Origin: Lytechinus variegatus
Lineage: Eukaryota > Echinodermata > Echinoidea > Temnopleuroida > Toxopneustidae
Length of the DNA: 64,000 bases
Assembly: GCF_018143015.1 (NCBI RefSeq)
Contig: NC_054753.1
Location: forward strand, 25,446,462 to 25,510,461
Direction: 5' to 3'
The notes beneath the pieces are model-generated. The model worked only from the letters and a program-made list of their open reading frames with translations, was not told the DNA's origin and did no database searches. Position 1 is the stretch's first letter. Each line of letters opens with the position of its first letter. A program made the position numbers and the translations under genes. Below, in pieces: positions 11,117 to 23,364 of this stretch.

Positions 11117-13128
11117 GTAAAATAAATTAATATATTAAACATGGCAAATTAACTCGTACATTACCATTGTCTGCATTATTTTTTATAGTTTTGACTTTTA
11201 AATGTCTTTAACAAGAAAAAAGAAATACTGGGTATTACTGGTACAGTATTCGATCTTTGCATGGGATGAAGACAATCTTTTCCCTAGTGTTGAGAGGCGA
11301 CCCTCAAATTATACATGTTGCTCATCAAAAATTAGGTTTTTATTTGTTAAGTAAATGAGTAAAAGAATTTTACCAAATTATCTTTATTTTTAAATGTTTG
11401 TTGTCCACTAAGGGCAATCATATTACCCTATATGTCTTTGATCGAAAACACTTGACTGTCACTATCACATGGCCGGCACGCGCTTTCATTGCAATATTTT
11501 TACTTATTAAGGTGATTGGCAACACTCCAAGTTATTGCATGCTCCTAATGCCATTTTAAAAGCATTTTCAATTGATTTGATTTGATTTTTAATGTGCTCA
11601 TGCTTATCATTTTATTGTACATGTAAATATAAATTTTAGGTGTAGGAGTTCATTTTCACATACCTAAATGATGCACGTGTGATTTGCACAGCATTCTAAA
11701 ATTTGCAACTGACTAGGGCTACATCTAGACCTGCACTGTATCGTTTGGTTTTAAAAATTCCCAGACTTGACTTAATCCTGCATCTACAACTCCACAGTAA
11801 TTTTCAACTAAAATCGATTGCAACCCAATCGATTTGTGAATTTATCTATTGTTCGGAGGACCTTTAAATGAAGAAAAGTACATTGCTAAAATTAGTCTTG
11901 ATCTGGAAGTTGCTAGTTATACTTTGGAAAACCCTACACTCACTCTCACACCAATACATCAGTCCTCTCTCTTTTCATCATCTCCTACATGTATGGCCGT
12001 AAAATCTACTGAATGGTGATGAATGTTAGTGATAAGAGAGTAGACTGATTTATGGGGTTCCAAATAAATAAATACTAACGTCCAGATCTAGACTACTGTA
12101 CACTGTAGGCCAAAATGGGAATCCCCTCTTACCTGTTTGCATTGTAACTCAATGAATCGCGTCATCCATGTAGAATGAGTTTGCATTTCTTAGAATTAGT
12201 TAAAGGACAAGTCCACCCTAACAAAAAGTTGATCTGAATAAAAAGAGAAAAATCAAACAAGCATAACACTGAAAATTTCATCAAAATTGGATGTAAAACA
12301 AGAAAGTTCTTACATTTTCAATTTTCGCTTAATTTTGCAAAATAGTTGCCCATCCTGGTCTGAATGCAAATGAGGAGATTGGTGACGTCATCCACTCACT
12401 ATTTCTTTTGTATTGCATTATATGAAACATGAAATATTCTAATTCACTCCTAATTGTCATGTGATACAAGACAGTCATTATGATTTCAGTGCAGTGCATG
12501 TGCCTAGAAAACAGACTTTGACCCACATGATAACTCCCGCTTTAGTTGAGAATCCTGTTCATAAAATTAAAAGGAGTGTGTAGTGAGTTCTCCTTAAGGC
12601 AGGACTCAAATAATGTTGATTATTCTGTTCCTAAACATTTCATGAATTGAAACATGGATCCTTAAAGATCCATGAAAAAAAGCTACTTCTGATCCGCATC
12701 CATGAATCCATGAAAGCGATATAACTTGCACTTGGTGACACCTATTAAATTCCTGTTTATTGTGTCCTGGACTAAATTCTATTTTGTGATTTTCATTGGT
12801 TATTTAAAAGTAATTAACACTTATAACTTGGAAGCTCTTCATGAAGGGACTTATCGGAAAAATGATCCTACAAAGTATGTATCTGACAGTTACCATAGTA
12901 ACAGATCTTCTTAGCCAATGAAAATCAAGGAAATTATCAGACAAAAATGTTGATGAAAAAACTCTACAGATGAAAAGATGAAATACGTATTGGCTTGTAA
13001 TTTGCATCATTATAGTAGGGATGGGACTTTGAACTTTCCACATTTGCTGACTCATAATGGATATATATAGTATACTGCACTGATACACTTACTATTACAT
13101 ACCCAAGCAGTGAGGGTGGGGGGGGGGG
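11117..13128. repeat. Intergenic DNA with one MITE fragment (about 12199-12440)
   Basis: The phrase TTAAAGGACAAGTCCACCCT at 12199, followed by 'aaaatttcatcaaaattgg', resembles one end of a MITE type I associate with sea urchin genomes. The far end is not convincingly present. The remainder is AT-rich with no gene seen. Confidence 0.45.
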
Positions 13129-16120
13129 CTAGTGCTGCAGCCGAACCGCCGAACCGAACGGAAGTTCGCCGAACTTGGCACTTCCGAACCGGACCGAACC
13201 GAACCGAACTCAAAGGCCTGGTTCGGAAGTTCGGTAAAAAAAAAAGGATGTTTGTATGCAATGCGTGAATGCGATGACTACATAGATTTAAGTATAAAAT
13301 CAATAAAATATATATTGGTTAGTGATTGTGCACAAAGAGAATTCCACTCAATATATTTTTAAAATCCACTATGATAGCTCCCATCTTGTCTTTGATTGAA
13401 CTGTTATCAACTTAAGAATATTTTATTAACATAAATATATTTTTTCTTGATAAAATGAGGGGGCATTTTGAAGCTAAACTCGGTATAAAAGTGTGGTGTA
13501 ATTACGTATTGCCGTAATCGATCGTGATCGTAATCGGACCTAATCATTTTGTACTTAATAAAGAAAAAGAACCAGACATAAATTCATTCCTCGTAAATGA
13601 CAAAGTATGACAGTTTCGGTCTCGTGTTTGATTAAATTTTCATCATTTTCAATTTTTTTTTATAAACATGAATAGGCCTGGGAGTAAACATTGATTGATC
13701 GAATGGTTCGATTGGCATGCCGCCAATCACCAATCGATTAGCAAAATTTACACTGATCGAATGTTCGGCAGATCCCGATTATGACGTTGGGATACCTCTA
13801 ATACCCAAGTAATAAAAATAAAATGACAAGAAAACAATGATGACAGCTGTTTTTTACAGGTTTAAAAATTATGTTACCGAGGTAATGTTTCAAAAATTAT
13901 CAATGATTGTATCACATTCACAGTTACATACCAACATGATAGCGCTCCGAAAATGTTAATCCCACCCGACCTTGCCCTCATACACAAAATAAGTCATTGT
14001 GTGCGTGCACAATAATACGTAAACACATAACCAGCTCACTTGAGCTGATTGGACCTTCGGATAGCCAATGAAACTTTGGGAAACAAAGAAGCGGAAGGCA
14101 TGTGGTTCCCTTATCAGGAAAGGTCATGACTTCAGAAATAAATTGACCCCTCCCCCATCTGTGTGTGTGTGCGTGTGAGGGAAAGAGAGAGGGAAGGATA
14201 GGGGGTGGGAGCCGGAGAATTTCTTTCATGTTTCAGAACAATGCAACCTTTTTTATATCCCCCTCAACCAATGAAAACTACATTCCAACACGCGCCCGCC
14301 TTCACCAGTACTTTCTCGACTAGTCTCCAAAAATAGACCCAGTTATACATGTAGGTTCAAATGATAAAAAATCGTTATTTTGAAAGGTATTTCACATGAA
14401 TTTTTTTTTTTTTAATACATGTGTAGCATCGTGGGCAGTGCCACAAGTGGAGGCGGGGACATGGTGTGGGCAAGGGATGAAAATTTTCAAGTGAAATGCT
14501 CCACCTGGGCTCAGTCTCAAAGAATATACTTCATGAATGAGTTGTTTACGTCTTTGGACTCGGTGGGGCTGATTCATTTATATGCAGGGGTGTGGCACTT
14601 GGAGGGATGAATGCATAATACCAGGGTACCAGTATTAATTTAGGAAAGATTTTCATTGGGACAATAAACTGAAATATTTTATCTCATTTCATGAAGTTTC
14701 TTTTGATATAAAAAAATCATGGAGAAGGAGGAAAAGGGCCTCATTTATGCTAAACATGTGACTTTGATGGAGATTTCTTCATGGGGGGGGGGGGGGTCAC
14801 CATAAAGTAGGACAACTATTGTGACTTAAAAGACGTGATTCCCGACGAACAATCGAATCATTCAATTATTTTTCCAGGAAATAATCGAATGGTAATAATG
14901 ACAATCGTCCCAGGCCTAAACATGAATATATTTTTTCCTTATAAAATGTGGGGACATTTTAAGCTTAACTCAGTTAAAAAGTGTAGTTGAATTACGCATT
15001 GCTGTAATCGGATGTACATTTAATTGAAAAGACATAAATTAATTCCTTGTGACTGACAAAGTAATGGTAAAGTATATTCCACCTTCTGAAATTTCCATAT
15101 TAATATAAAAGATAAATAAATAAGAGATGAAGGAATGAGGGTGAAAAAAACAAAAAAGATAAAAATTCAAACCAAATCAACGCATGTTCCCTGATCGATG
15201 TTCCGGAAATTGTTGGTAAGGAAAGTTGAAACAGGAAGTCCAAACAACCTGCTCTCGGTCGCTATTATACAGGTAAAATTCGTATTCCAAACTTGAAACG
15301 TTTTTCCATTGTCAATATTTTCTTAAAAGTGGTTTAATCTGGCCAATTACTGAGAATGAAATGATAAATTATCAGTTCCGTCTTAGTTCTAACGATCAAC
15401 GCCGGGTGATTTCACAACACTAAAATACAGTGTACAGTCCCATGTACTCATTTTCGTGTTGGAAATATGTTTGAAGTCACGTAGCGTCGATCTTTCTGGA
15501 CCAAGAATGGACTGATATTTTATCTTTTTAAAGTAATTCATTGACCAGATTTTACCACTTTTCAGAAAATAGGGACTTTCTAAAACACTCATATTCTTTG
15601 GAATGTGAATTTTACCGGTATAATAACAGTTGAGTGGAGGTTGTTTGTCTACTATTTCGACATTCCCGATCAACACTTTCCAATTTGAGAAGCTGCGTTG
15701 GCAATGACATCGTAATCGATCATGATCAGAGCTACATGAAATAATCGTGAAAAAAATATTCTGATCTTTGTAATTCTGTTTCTGTCCTGATTCTCTCGTT
15801 ATCAATATTTTTTTCTTTTGATTTTTTTTATTTTCATTTTAAAAATGAAAGTAGAAATGACTTATTTTTTGTTAATTAAAACAAAAGAAAGTTCAACAAT
15901 TATCTTAACTATTCTTTTTAGAAACAAAATTTATTATTAATACTTGACGGATCATGCACGAGATTACATGGTTGTAGGTCGGCGATCTTTATTTTTTATG
16001 TGTTAAATTTAATTTGGCATTTATTGCCGAACCCCGAACCGAACCAAAGTTCGGAAAAAAATTGCCGAACCCTGCCGAACCGAACCGAACCCGAACATGC
16101 CGCCTGACTTGCAGCACTAG
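13129..16120. mobile_element. 3-kb element with CTAGTGCTGCA ends and GAACCGAAC repeats
   Basis: Inverted ends CTAGTGCTGCAG (13129) and GCAGCACTAG (to 16120) are each followed inward by arrays of GAACC/GAACCG words over about 80 bp. Runs of G flank both sides and could be the target duplication. Another element (13674-14917) is nested inside. Sequence at about 13430-13610 recurs in direct orientation at about 14924-15070. No transposase frame was recognised. Confidence 0.65.
13674..14917. mobile_element. Nested element with AGGCCTGGGA ends and a 10-bp flanking repeat
   Basis: AGGCCTGGGA at 13674 is mirrored by TCCCAGGCCT ending at 14917. Both sides carry the same ten bases, AAACATGAAT (13664-13673 and 14918-14927), consistent with a target duplication of unusual length. 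The interior includes GATCGAATGGTTCGATTGG near the left end and related inverted words near the right end. Confidence 0.6.
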
Positions 16121-16381
16121 GGGGGGCTCTATATAAACAAGCCTGAATTGCCAGACAATGTTAGGGGAATGCCCTTGGAATATATCCAAAAACTAGAATT
16201 TAACCCATTCACTTTTGAAGAAAGAAAAACAACTCTAGGGACAAGTTGGGGATCATTTATGCCTCTAATATGGGTGTTTATTGGATGGGCCACTCAATAT
16301 ATTTGTTCATTTCATTAATTTCATTCATTAATCTGATTAATCATTTTCATTCATAAGTATTAATTGATTCTCTATTTTCAG

Positions 16382-16524
16382 CCGCTACGTGATTGTGAGT
16401 CAGAAAGCCCAGGAACATTTGAAACAAACTGTGATGGGGAAGAGTTCTTAGATTCATTACCCTATTGTGGTAAAGGTCACAAGGTGAACATCACCTGTGT
16501 GACACCAAGTCAGAGTTCAAAGGT
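16382..16524 (+). CDS. TNF receptor gene 1: first cysteine-rich exon
   Basis: This is the first confidently placed exon of a TNF receptor superfamily gene. It follows a pyrimidine-rich TTCTCTATTTTCAG acceptor and ends at a GTAAGT donor. It reads in phase 0 at the start and phase 2 at the end, the same phases as exon 2 of the paralogue (55336-55502). The 47 residues begin PLRDCESESPGTF and include four cysteines and an N-glycosylation sequon (NIT) next to the last Cys. It forms the N-terminal part of the cysteine-rich ectodomain that should bind ligand outside the cell. The spacing is too divergent to assign a specific CRD subtype. The upstream signal-peptide exon is uncertain. Confidence 0.8.
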
Positions 16525-17176
16525 GTAAGTATATCCCAGCCCCGTCTTACAAAGAGTCGCGATTGATTCGATCAATCACAACTATGGACAGCCAGCAGCG
16601 TCAACATCTATTATGCATGTTTGTTCAAAAATATTTCTAGATATGATGTATTTTTATAATACATTGATTTCTTGACAATTTGGTGTGTTTGCCTTTGTTA
16701 CAAAGGACATTTTGCAAATTTTGAAAAATTATGACACTGACGGATTTCCATACATTACGATGATTGGATCAATGGTAATTCTTTGTAAGACAGGGCCCTT
16801 GTATTCTGTTTTTATATTCATGGGGAATGGCACTTTTCTGTGGTTCAATGTTCAATCAAATCTTCCTTTTTGTGGAACCAAAAATGTAATATATATACAT
16901 AATGGTCGGGATTCACAAAGGTTTTTTTTTTGCATCCATGGTTTGAAACCATGTCTATGCTGATTTCATACATTAATTACCTTAATAAAAATATTTTGTG
17001 AAAGAAATTGGAATAGAGAAAAATGGTAGGCATAGCTTTAATCAAGATTCGTCAGAGCTTTTCAGAACATTTTGGTTTAGCATTATGCAATCTATTTCAA
17101 ACTCAATTATATCATGATTTAATTCATCTTGAAGCCATTTGTCAAAATATGACTTTACAAATCCATTTCTATACAG

Positions 17177-17565
17177 ATGTGTTATTTGTGAGCCTGGCCA
17201 CTTCCAGGCGTACGACAACCATTGCGGAAACTGCCACAGTTGCAGTGACTGTGGTAGTTTGAGAACAGTGACCCCTTGCAATGCTGAGCAGGATGCGGTA
17301 TGTGAGGATCCAATGGATGTTACAGATTCTGACTCCCGACTGCCGACTGGTCCGTCCACTACTGAAGAATCTTCTAGTGTCTCTCCTGCTCTCGCTCCTG
17401 CAGCCACCACTCCTGGACTTACTCATGGACCCACTCCCGAAGCTTCCACTCCAGAGGCCACTCTTGAAGTCTCTCCTGGAGTCCCAAATTCAACTTCTAC
17501 ACTTCCAGCAGTTCTACCTGCTGTGCCAACCAGCAGACCTAACACAGACTTATCGACTCAAAATG
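17177..17565 (+). CDS. TNF receptor gene 1: CRD plus Ser/Thr/Pro stalk exon
   Basis: This exon lies between a TTCTATACAG acceptor and a GTAACT donor and enters in phase 2, leaving in phase 1. The start (VCVICEPGHFQAYDNHCGNC, counting the split Val) followed by HSCSDC, TPC and DAVC is a typical TNFR cysteine-rich domain with the Cys-x2-Cys-x-x-G-x-F opening. About 85 residues of Ser/Thr/Pro/Glu-rich stalk follow, a likely O-glycosylated spacer to the membrane. In gene 2 the corresponding CRD and stalk are separate exons, so an intron was lost here or gained there. It closely matches the gene 2 CRD at 56616-56769. Confidence 0.9.
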
Positions 17566-18589
17566 GTAACTGATTCAATTTCTAATAAATTGAAATAATT
17601 GTCATAAATTTGGTTTCAAAAGATTTCCAAATTGGAAAGGAAAAAATGTCTTGAACAGTGTTGCAACCTAATTTTTTATTTGAGCAGCCACTAAGTTCAA
17701 ATTCACCCCCCCCCATTGATTAAGGATTTTTGTCTCGCCCGCTAGAGGTGGAGGCAAGATTTAGGGATCCAAATGTCGTCTGTCCGTCACAAATCTAATG
17801 ACACATAACTCCACAACCGTAAGTCGCTTTTCAACCAAACTTGGATGGTAGATGGACTTGGGGAACCTGCATGGAATGCTGCAGTTGGAGGTCACATGGT
17901 AAGGTCAAAGGTCGTTTTCAGGTGAACGTTAAAGTTTACATGCAAGACTCTCTTATGACACCTAACTCTGCAACCATTGGTCGCTTTTCAACCAAACTTG
18001 GATGGTAAATGGACTTTGGGTACCTGCATGTTATGCTGTAGTAGGAGGTCACATGGTACAATCAAAGGTCATTTTCAGGTCAACGTTAAAGTTTACATGC
18101 AAGACTCTCTTATGACACCTAACTCCGCAACCGTAGGTCACTTTTCAACCAAACTTGGATGGTAGATGGACTTTGGGGACCTGCATGTTATGCTGTAGTC
18201 GGAGGTCACATGATAAGGTCAAAGGTCATTTTCAGGTCAACCTTCCCTAACTCCACAACGGTAAGGTGCTTTTCAACCAAACTTGGATTGTAGATTGACT
18301 TGGGGGACCTGCATGTTATGCTGCAGTCGGAGGTCACATGATAAGGTCAAAGTCTTAAATTTGGTTTCAAAAGATTTCCAAATTGGAAAGAAAAATATGT
18401 CTTGAACAGTTTTGCAATCTAAGTTCTTATTCGAGCAGCCAGTAAGTTCAAATTCAACCCCCCCCACCTCCCCCGTTGATTAAGGATTTTTAAATGATAA
18501 CTGTATTGCTATCTCTTTTCATGGAGTTTTATTTTTCGAAACCAATAGTTCTCTTTGAGTCATCATGTATGTCTTTCACAAACATGCAG
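17566..18589 (+). repeat. Intron of gene 1: tandem array with nuclear-receptor-like motifs, flanked by a direct duplication
   Basis: A segment at 17606-17731 is repeated in direct orientation at 18357-18491. Between them is a tandem array of about 120-165-bp units marked by TTTTCAACCAAACTTGGAT (near 17828, 17986, 18146 and 18268). One perfect AGGTCAAAGGTCA lies at 18216 and a one-mismatch copy at 17902. No exon is evident. Confidence 0.75.
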
Positions 18590-18697
18590 AAATTCACAAG
18601 GAAGTGATAGCTCTTGTGTCGGTGGTTATACTCCTTATCTCTCTTGTGATGGCACTGATTGGGTGTGTGTACTACTATCGACAAAAATACATCAATG
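18590..18697 (+). CDS. TNF receptor gene 1: transmembrane exon
   Basis: A 108-nt exon in phase 1 at both ends lies between an AACATGCAG acceptor and a GTAAGT donor. It encodes EIHKEVIALVSVVILLISL, then VMALIGCVYYYRQKYIN: about 23 hydrophobic residues followed by a YYYRQK stop-transfer segment. This is the single membrane span of a type I receptor and sits, as expected, between the stalk exon and the cytoplasmic exons. It is equivalent to the gene 2 exon at 60343-60507. Confidence 0.9.
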
Positions 18698-20321
18698 GTA
18701 AGTTATAAAGATTACAATGACTCCGAATGACTCTGGGGCCTGACTGTTACAGAATTACAGTCAATCCTAATTAAGAAATAGAGCGCAACTTTGTTTTAGA
18801 TAACACAACATTTGCTCCTGCGACACTTGCTCCGGTCTGAATATCTCAGAGGGCATAGGATTAAAGTTAGGATTGTAAAACAGGTTTTGGTTAAGATTAA
18901 TGTCAACATAAGGATTAGTGTTTATTTAGTTTTAGAGATTAGATCTTTATTTGGCTTAACACACAGATTTTCCATCGGAGGAATTCTTTCCAGAGCAATT
19001 GTCATGAATCTTTATTTTCAAGCAATCATAATTGCAAATGCTTGACTTTAAAGAGGTATGGGTTTTGGGAAATAGTATTTTGAAAATACAAATATCCCAT
19101 GCGAGCATTTAATGACTCGATTTATCATTTAAACCTATGTGAATTTTTATCACATCATATGAAGTAATGGCCAAACAATGCACAATGTCTATTGGCTTTG
19201 TCATATGTCAGCACTGACCTATACCCCACTCTCGTCTACTTTCTTGAACTGATATCCATTAAACCACTTTGCAGAACCAGTTTAGAAGATTGCTTCACTA
19301 GTCTTCCCATCCCAATCTCTTGAACCCTGCTGCCAGTTTTTTTCGATTAGAGGGTGCGATCCCTTTCCCTCTCCGCTTCCTCTGTTATTTTTTTTTCTTT
19401 TGAAATTTTTAGGGGTTCGATCGAACTCCCCCTGGTTACTGGCTTGAAACCCTGTGGATTTCCAAAACCATTTTTATTGCTGTGGAAACACTTGCAGTGG
19501 AGTCACATGTTTTGTGCCAAATTTTAAAAACAGCAGTGTTGGCATTGAACACACCATGTGTACAGAGTAGTGAGCCAAACATGCACACACTCTCATGCTT
19601 CCGGGCAAATATTGCTTCCCAAAGAAAGGTTGTGTACTCATCTAGGCTTAAACCATTTTGATGAGGCAAAGTGGTCTTCAAAACCACATTTCCAAACTGA
19701 TTTGGAAGACCAATTATGTAATAATATAATAATGGTCTTTATTTGGCATCAAAACATTCTTGGCAGCCAAAGGCTGAATTGTAAATGTTTGTACACAGTA
19801 AAAAGATTCACATATACCTTTAAAAGAACAGTATACAGAATATTTATATCTGAAATAAATTATGATTAATCAATATACTCAAGAAAGGGCGGACTGCATC
19901 CAACCTTGCAAAGATAACTAGAGAAAAAAGATCGCTTTTACTAAATAGGTTCATTATTGCAGATTGAAATAATCGCTAGAGGGTATTCTTTTGTCTCGCA
20001 GATTGCGAGACAAATGAATACCCTGTAGCGATTAAGATCGCTTTTGAGAGCTTTTTTAGCGTTCCCAATGACACCGGTTTCCACCAAATTAGTTTAACAT
20101 TTTGCATGCTAATGTTGCAATTTTGCACGATCATAGAATGAAATACCAAATACTAAATGACTATAGTTATTGGGTACCAACTATACAATAAAATGTTTTG
20201 TGTAGGTAATTATAGATTCGAAGAAAATGTCTTAAAATTGTTGACATTGTATAGAAAGTTGATGGGGACGGGGTCCCAGTCATACCAAAATCGATGATGT
20301 GATTTTCTTCTGTATACACAG
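18698..20321 (+). other. Intron of gene 1, with a short perfect-looking hairpin
   Basis: This is AT-rich intronic sequence. At 19968-20032 is a hairpin whose arms read AATCGCTAGAGGGTATTC and GAATACCCTGTAGCGATT with TTTGTCTCGCA/TGCGAGACAAA next to the loop; it is probably the core of a small foldback repeat. No exon was recognised. Confidence 0.6.
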
Positions 20322-20594
20322 AGATCAAGAGGAGGGGGACCAGACACAATGATCCAGATAGAGACGTTGAACTCCAGGCCTGCAACGGCACTGACTTCAT
20401 TCCAGGGAATCAAGGCCTTTTGGAAGGTTCTCCACCCTCCACTCCTGCTACTCCCACTGATATACCGGATTGTAGATATCATCGATTCAACTACCCAGGT
20501 GGAGGCGCTGGTGGAGCTGCAGGTGGAGAACATGACGGCCAGTGCCCTCCATCTCCTCGTCAGGAGCCAGTGTATGCTGCTGTTAACAAACGGG
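20322..20594 (+). CDS. TNF receptor gene 1: membrane-proximal cytoplasmic exon
   Basis: The 273-nt exon is phase 1 at both ends, with acceptor TGTATACACAG and donor GTGAGT. The 91 residues begin EIKRRGTRHNDPDRDVELQA, continue the basic juxtamembrane region, then become Pro/Thr-rich (SPPSTPATPTDIPD) and Gly/Ala-rich (GGGAGGAAGG), ending QEPVYAAVNKRG. A tyrosine in PVYAAV could be a phosphorylation site, but I see no clear TRAF-binding or ITIM consensus. The part is intracellular and likely unstructured. Starting two bases later at the AGAG would bring a stop within about ten codons, which fixes the acceptor. Confidence 0.85.
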
Positions 20595-21766
20595 GTGAGT
20601 GATAGGGGTCTCTGTTTGTTTTCTGAAAGTAGATTATCCTTTTGGTTTGCTTATCATAGGGGTTTAGAAGCCTTGCGAGTTGGATAAGAAAAAGTAAAAG
20701 GAAGAAAAGAAATATAGAATTAGAAAAGAAAGAAGGGGGAGGACACATCCTCCCCTTCTTCCTCTGGAGGAGGCAAAGAAGGAGGAGGGATAAGATGAAG
20801 AATAAGAAGGAGGTATAGGAAGAAGAGGAAAAAGAAAAGGTAGGGGAGAAGAAGAGGAAAGAGAAGAATAAGGAGGAACAGGAAGAAGATGACGCAGGAG
20901 GAGGAGAGAGGAAGAATGAGTAGAAAATGAAATAAGGAGCAGAACAAGAATAAAGAAAGGATTGGACAAGGGGGGAGGAGAAGTGAGAATTTTGAAGAAG
21001 AAAAAAACAATAGTACATGAATTTCTTGATTTAGGCTTTCTGAATATCAGCCATAATTTTTCTCCAGTTATCATTATTATGTTCACAGTCACTCAATGTG
21101 TCAGATCCATAAAAAGTAGCAATTGCTTTTTGCTTGGCTTTTGCTTGATTCTGTATGCATAAAAATGAGCGAGCAAAAGCTTTTGTTAGTAGCTCAAACA
21201 ATTGCTAACTGCTTGCTAGCATTTGCTTGATGATTAAGCTATTGCTAAAAATCGTGTGCATTAAGTGAACCTTTTGCTTGCGAGTTTAAGCATTTGCTTG
21301 TGTTTTATCAAGCTCCGTCAGAGCAGCTTGAGCATTCGCTTGATCGGGGCGTTGGCGTTTTATAATCATTTTGATGCACCTGAGAGAGAACAACAAGAAG
21401 AACAGTAGCCTACACGCTCTCTTTCTAGTAAGTGCAAACCGAACGCAAAATATACAAATTGATTAATTAGAAAGAAGTTAAAGGAATAGTTTGACACCAC
21501 AGGTCTAAGGAAAAGATGTTACATGAGGGATGTGGTGTTTTGCACTGCCACACCTTTACATTCGAGTCCCGCCTTTGTTCTGTGAGTCATGTTCGCACCA
21601 AAGTGACATGGCTATTGTTCAAACCGCTAGCAATTGCTTTCTGAAGGCAAGAAAAGGGTTCAAGCACAAGCAAAAGGTTATGCATACAAAATAAAGCAAT
21701 GCTTGGCTAGCAATTGCTACTTTTTATGCATCTGACCATATCTCTATTTTCATTTGAATCAAATAG
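20595..21766 (+). repeat. Intron of gene 1: polypurine tract plus MITE
   Basis: From about 20690 to 21004 the plus strand is almost purely A/G (AGAAGAAGAGGAAA-type), broken only by a short CCTCCCCTTCTTCCTCT mirror near 20745. A MITE follows at 21100-21735 with ends GTCAGATCCATAAAAAGTAG and CTACTTTTTATGCATCTGAC; its interior is rich in the words GCAATTGCT and AAGCAAAAG. It ends only about 30 bases before the next exon. Confidence 0.75.
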
Positions 21767-21949
21767 GGAAGTCATCCAAGGCCACAATGACTGATGACCT
21801 ACAAAGACCTTCTACCTCATCAGGGAACACTAGCAAGAAGAATGTGGTCTGCAAGACTATTAGGAAGGTCTGTAAAGGTAACAGTAAGGGTGCTCGGAAG
21901 AAGACTGGTCCCGGCTCTGAAGTTGAGAAGGGACAGCTACTTAAATCCA
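21767..21949 (+). CDS. TNF receptor gene 1: basic cytoplasmic exon
   Basis: The 183-nt exon is phase 1 at both ends, with acceptor AATCAAATAG and donor GTAAGT. Its 61 residues (GKSSKATMTDDLQRPSTSSG onward) are rich in Lys, Ser and Thr, with basic clusters such as KTIRKVCKGNSKGARKKTG. No folded domain is recognisable. The acceptor lacks a strong pyrimidine tract, so optional use is possible. The frame is open only as far as the donor region, which fits exon status together with the matching phase of its neighbours. Confidence 0.72.
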
Positions 21950-22564
21950 GTAAGTCTTATTCCTTTATTTCAGACCTGCCAACCAGTACGTTTTAGGCGT
22001 ATTTAGTATGTTTTTTGTAACCGAAATACGGCAGTAAGTTTTTTTCTTTAAAAAAAAATTTTGGTAAAAAAAAAATAAATTCTATTTTACAAAATCGTAA
22101 TTTATTGAGAAAAATCATCTCTATATGTCTCTAATTCATAAAACATGCACAAATATGGTTATTAGATCAATTTAATTTCAGGTAACTTGTTTTTTTTTCA
22201 AACATTTTGTTAAAACCAGGGTGAGATATACACATGTTTCAATGTTGTTTTTTTTTTCATGCGCATGAGCAGTGCGCATTTTAGCTTACATGCAGCTTGA
22301 GCGCTGCGATGAGCGAGTGCGCCAAGCATTTTATTATAAAATGCACTTTTGGGGGGAAAAATACAGTTTTTCATTTCAAGAGGTCGGCAGGTCTGTTATT
22401 TGTGTTTTGTCCACGACATTAATCTAGCTGTAATTGCCAGTTGGAGTCCAGGGCCGGTATTCAATTTGATTCTTAAGCGAGAATATTAAATATTTTAGTA
22501 TTCTGCTTGAGTGAAATACTTAGCCATCTTTGGTATTCAATTTCATTTTTTGGCTAAGTATTTT

Positions 22565-23176
22565 CTTTAAAGGGGAATCCAACCCAAATGAAACCTTGTT
22601 TTTATAAGAAAAAGAAAAATCAGACAAGTTGATAGGTGAAAGTTTGAACAACATTGGACAAATAACAAGAAAGTTATGATTTTTTTAAAGTTGTAAATAT
22701 TGGTAATCACTATACCCATGGAGACTTCAAATTGGCCACTTATGTGATGTCATAGTGATCGGTGATGTAAGGCAAGGACTACTCTTCCATGTACTCCAAT
22801 ACATATTATGGCTAAAATGTCATTTTTCCCAAAAGTTTTATTTCAAATTATATTTTTCTTTCATGAGGACATTAAACAATATACTACCTGGGTTATATTT
22901 AGATTACTGCCCCAGGGGAATGGGTACTTAGGAGAAACCACAAATCCCTGATAATAAAGTACATGGCCTATGGGAAAGTTGTCCTTGCCCCTTGTCATAA
23001 TTTACTTACCCAGTTGCCAATTTGAAATCTACATGGTATTAGTGATCTCAATTTTAAAGCAGCTATATTTTTCTTATTGCTTGTCCGATTTCTTTCAAAC
23101 TTTCACCATTCTGTTTAATTCATTTTTCTCCTTCCCAACACAACATTCTATGGCCAAGGCTGGATTCCCCTTTAAG
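22565..23176. mobile_element. MITE with TTAAAGGGGAATCCA ends
   Basis: The left end TTTAAAGGGGAATCCAACC is matched in inverse by GGCTGGATTCCCCTTTAAG on the right. The interior includes 'aagaaagttatgatttttttaaagt' type AT-rich words. There is no coding capacity. Confidence 0.7.
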
Positions 23177-23364
23177 TATAAGTCAGCCGCATACCAGACT
23201 TAAGTCTGGCTTGTGTGCAGTTTACAAACGTGATACGCACCTGCAGTCATACATTCTGTGAATGGATTGATACATACATTGCGCGTTATTTGGCTCAAAC
23301 TTTATGATGTCAAAACGGTTATTAGTATTTTGCTTAAATTTGGCTTGATTAAGTGAAATACTTA

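Noticed and set aside
20560..21092. Leu/Ser/Phe-rich minus-strand frames
   Set aside because: Complement of the polypurine tract, giving TTC/CTC codons in all frames; simple composition only.
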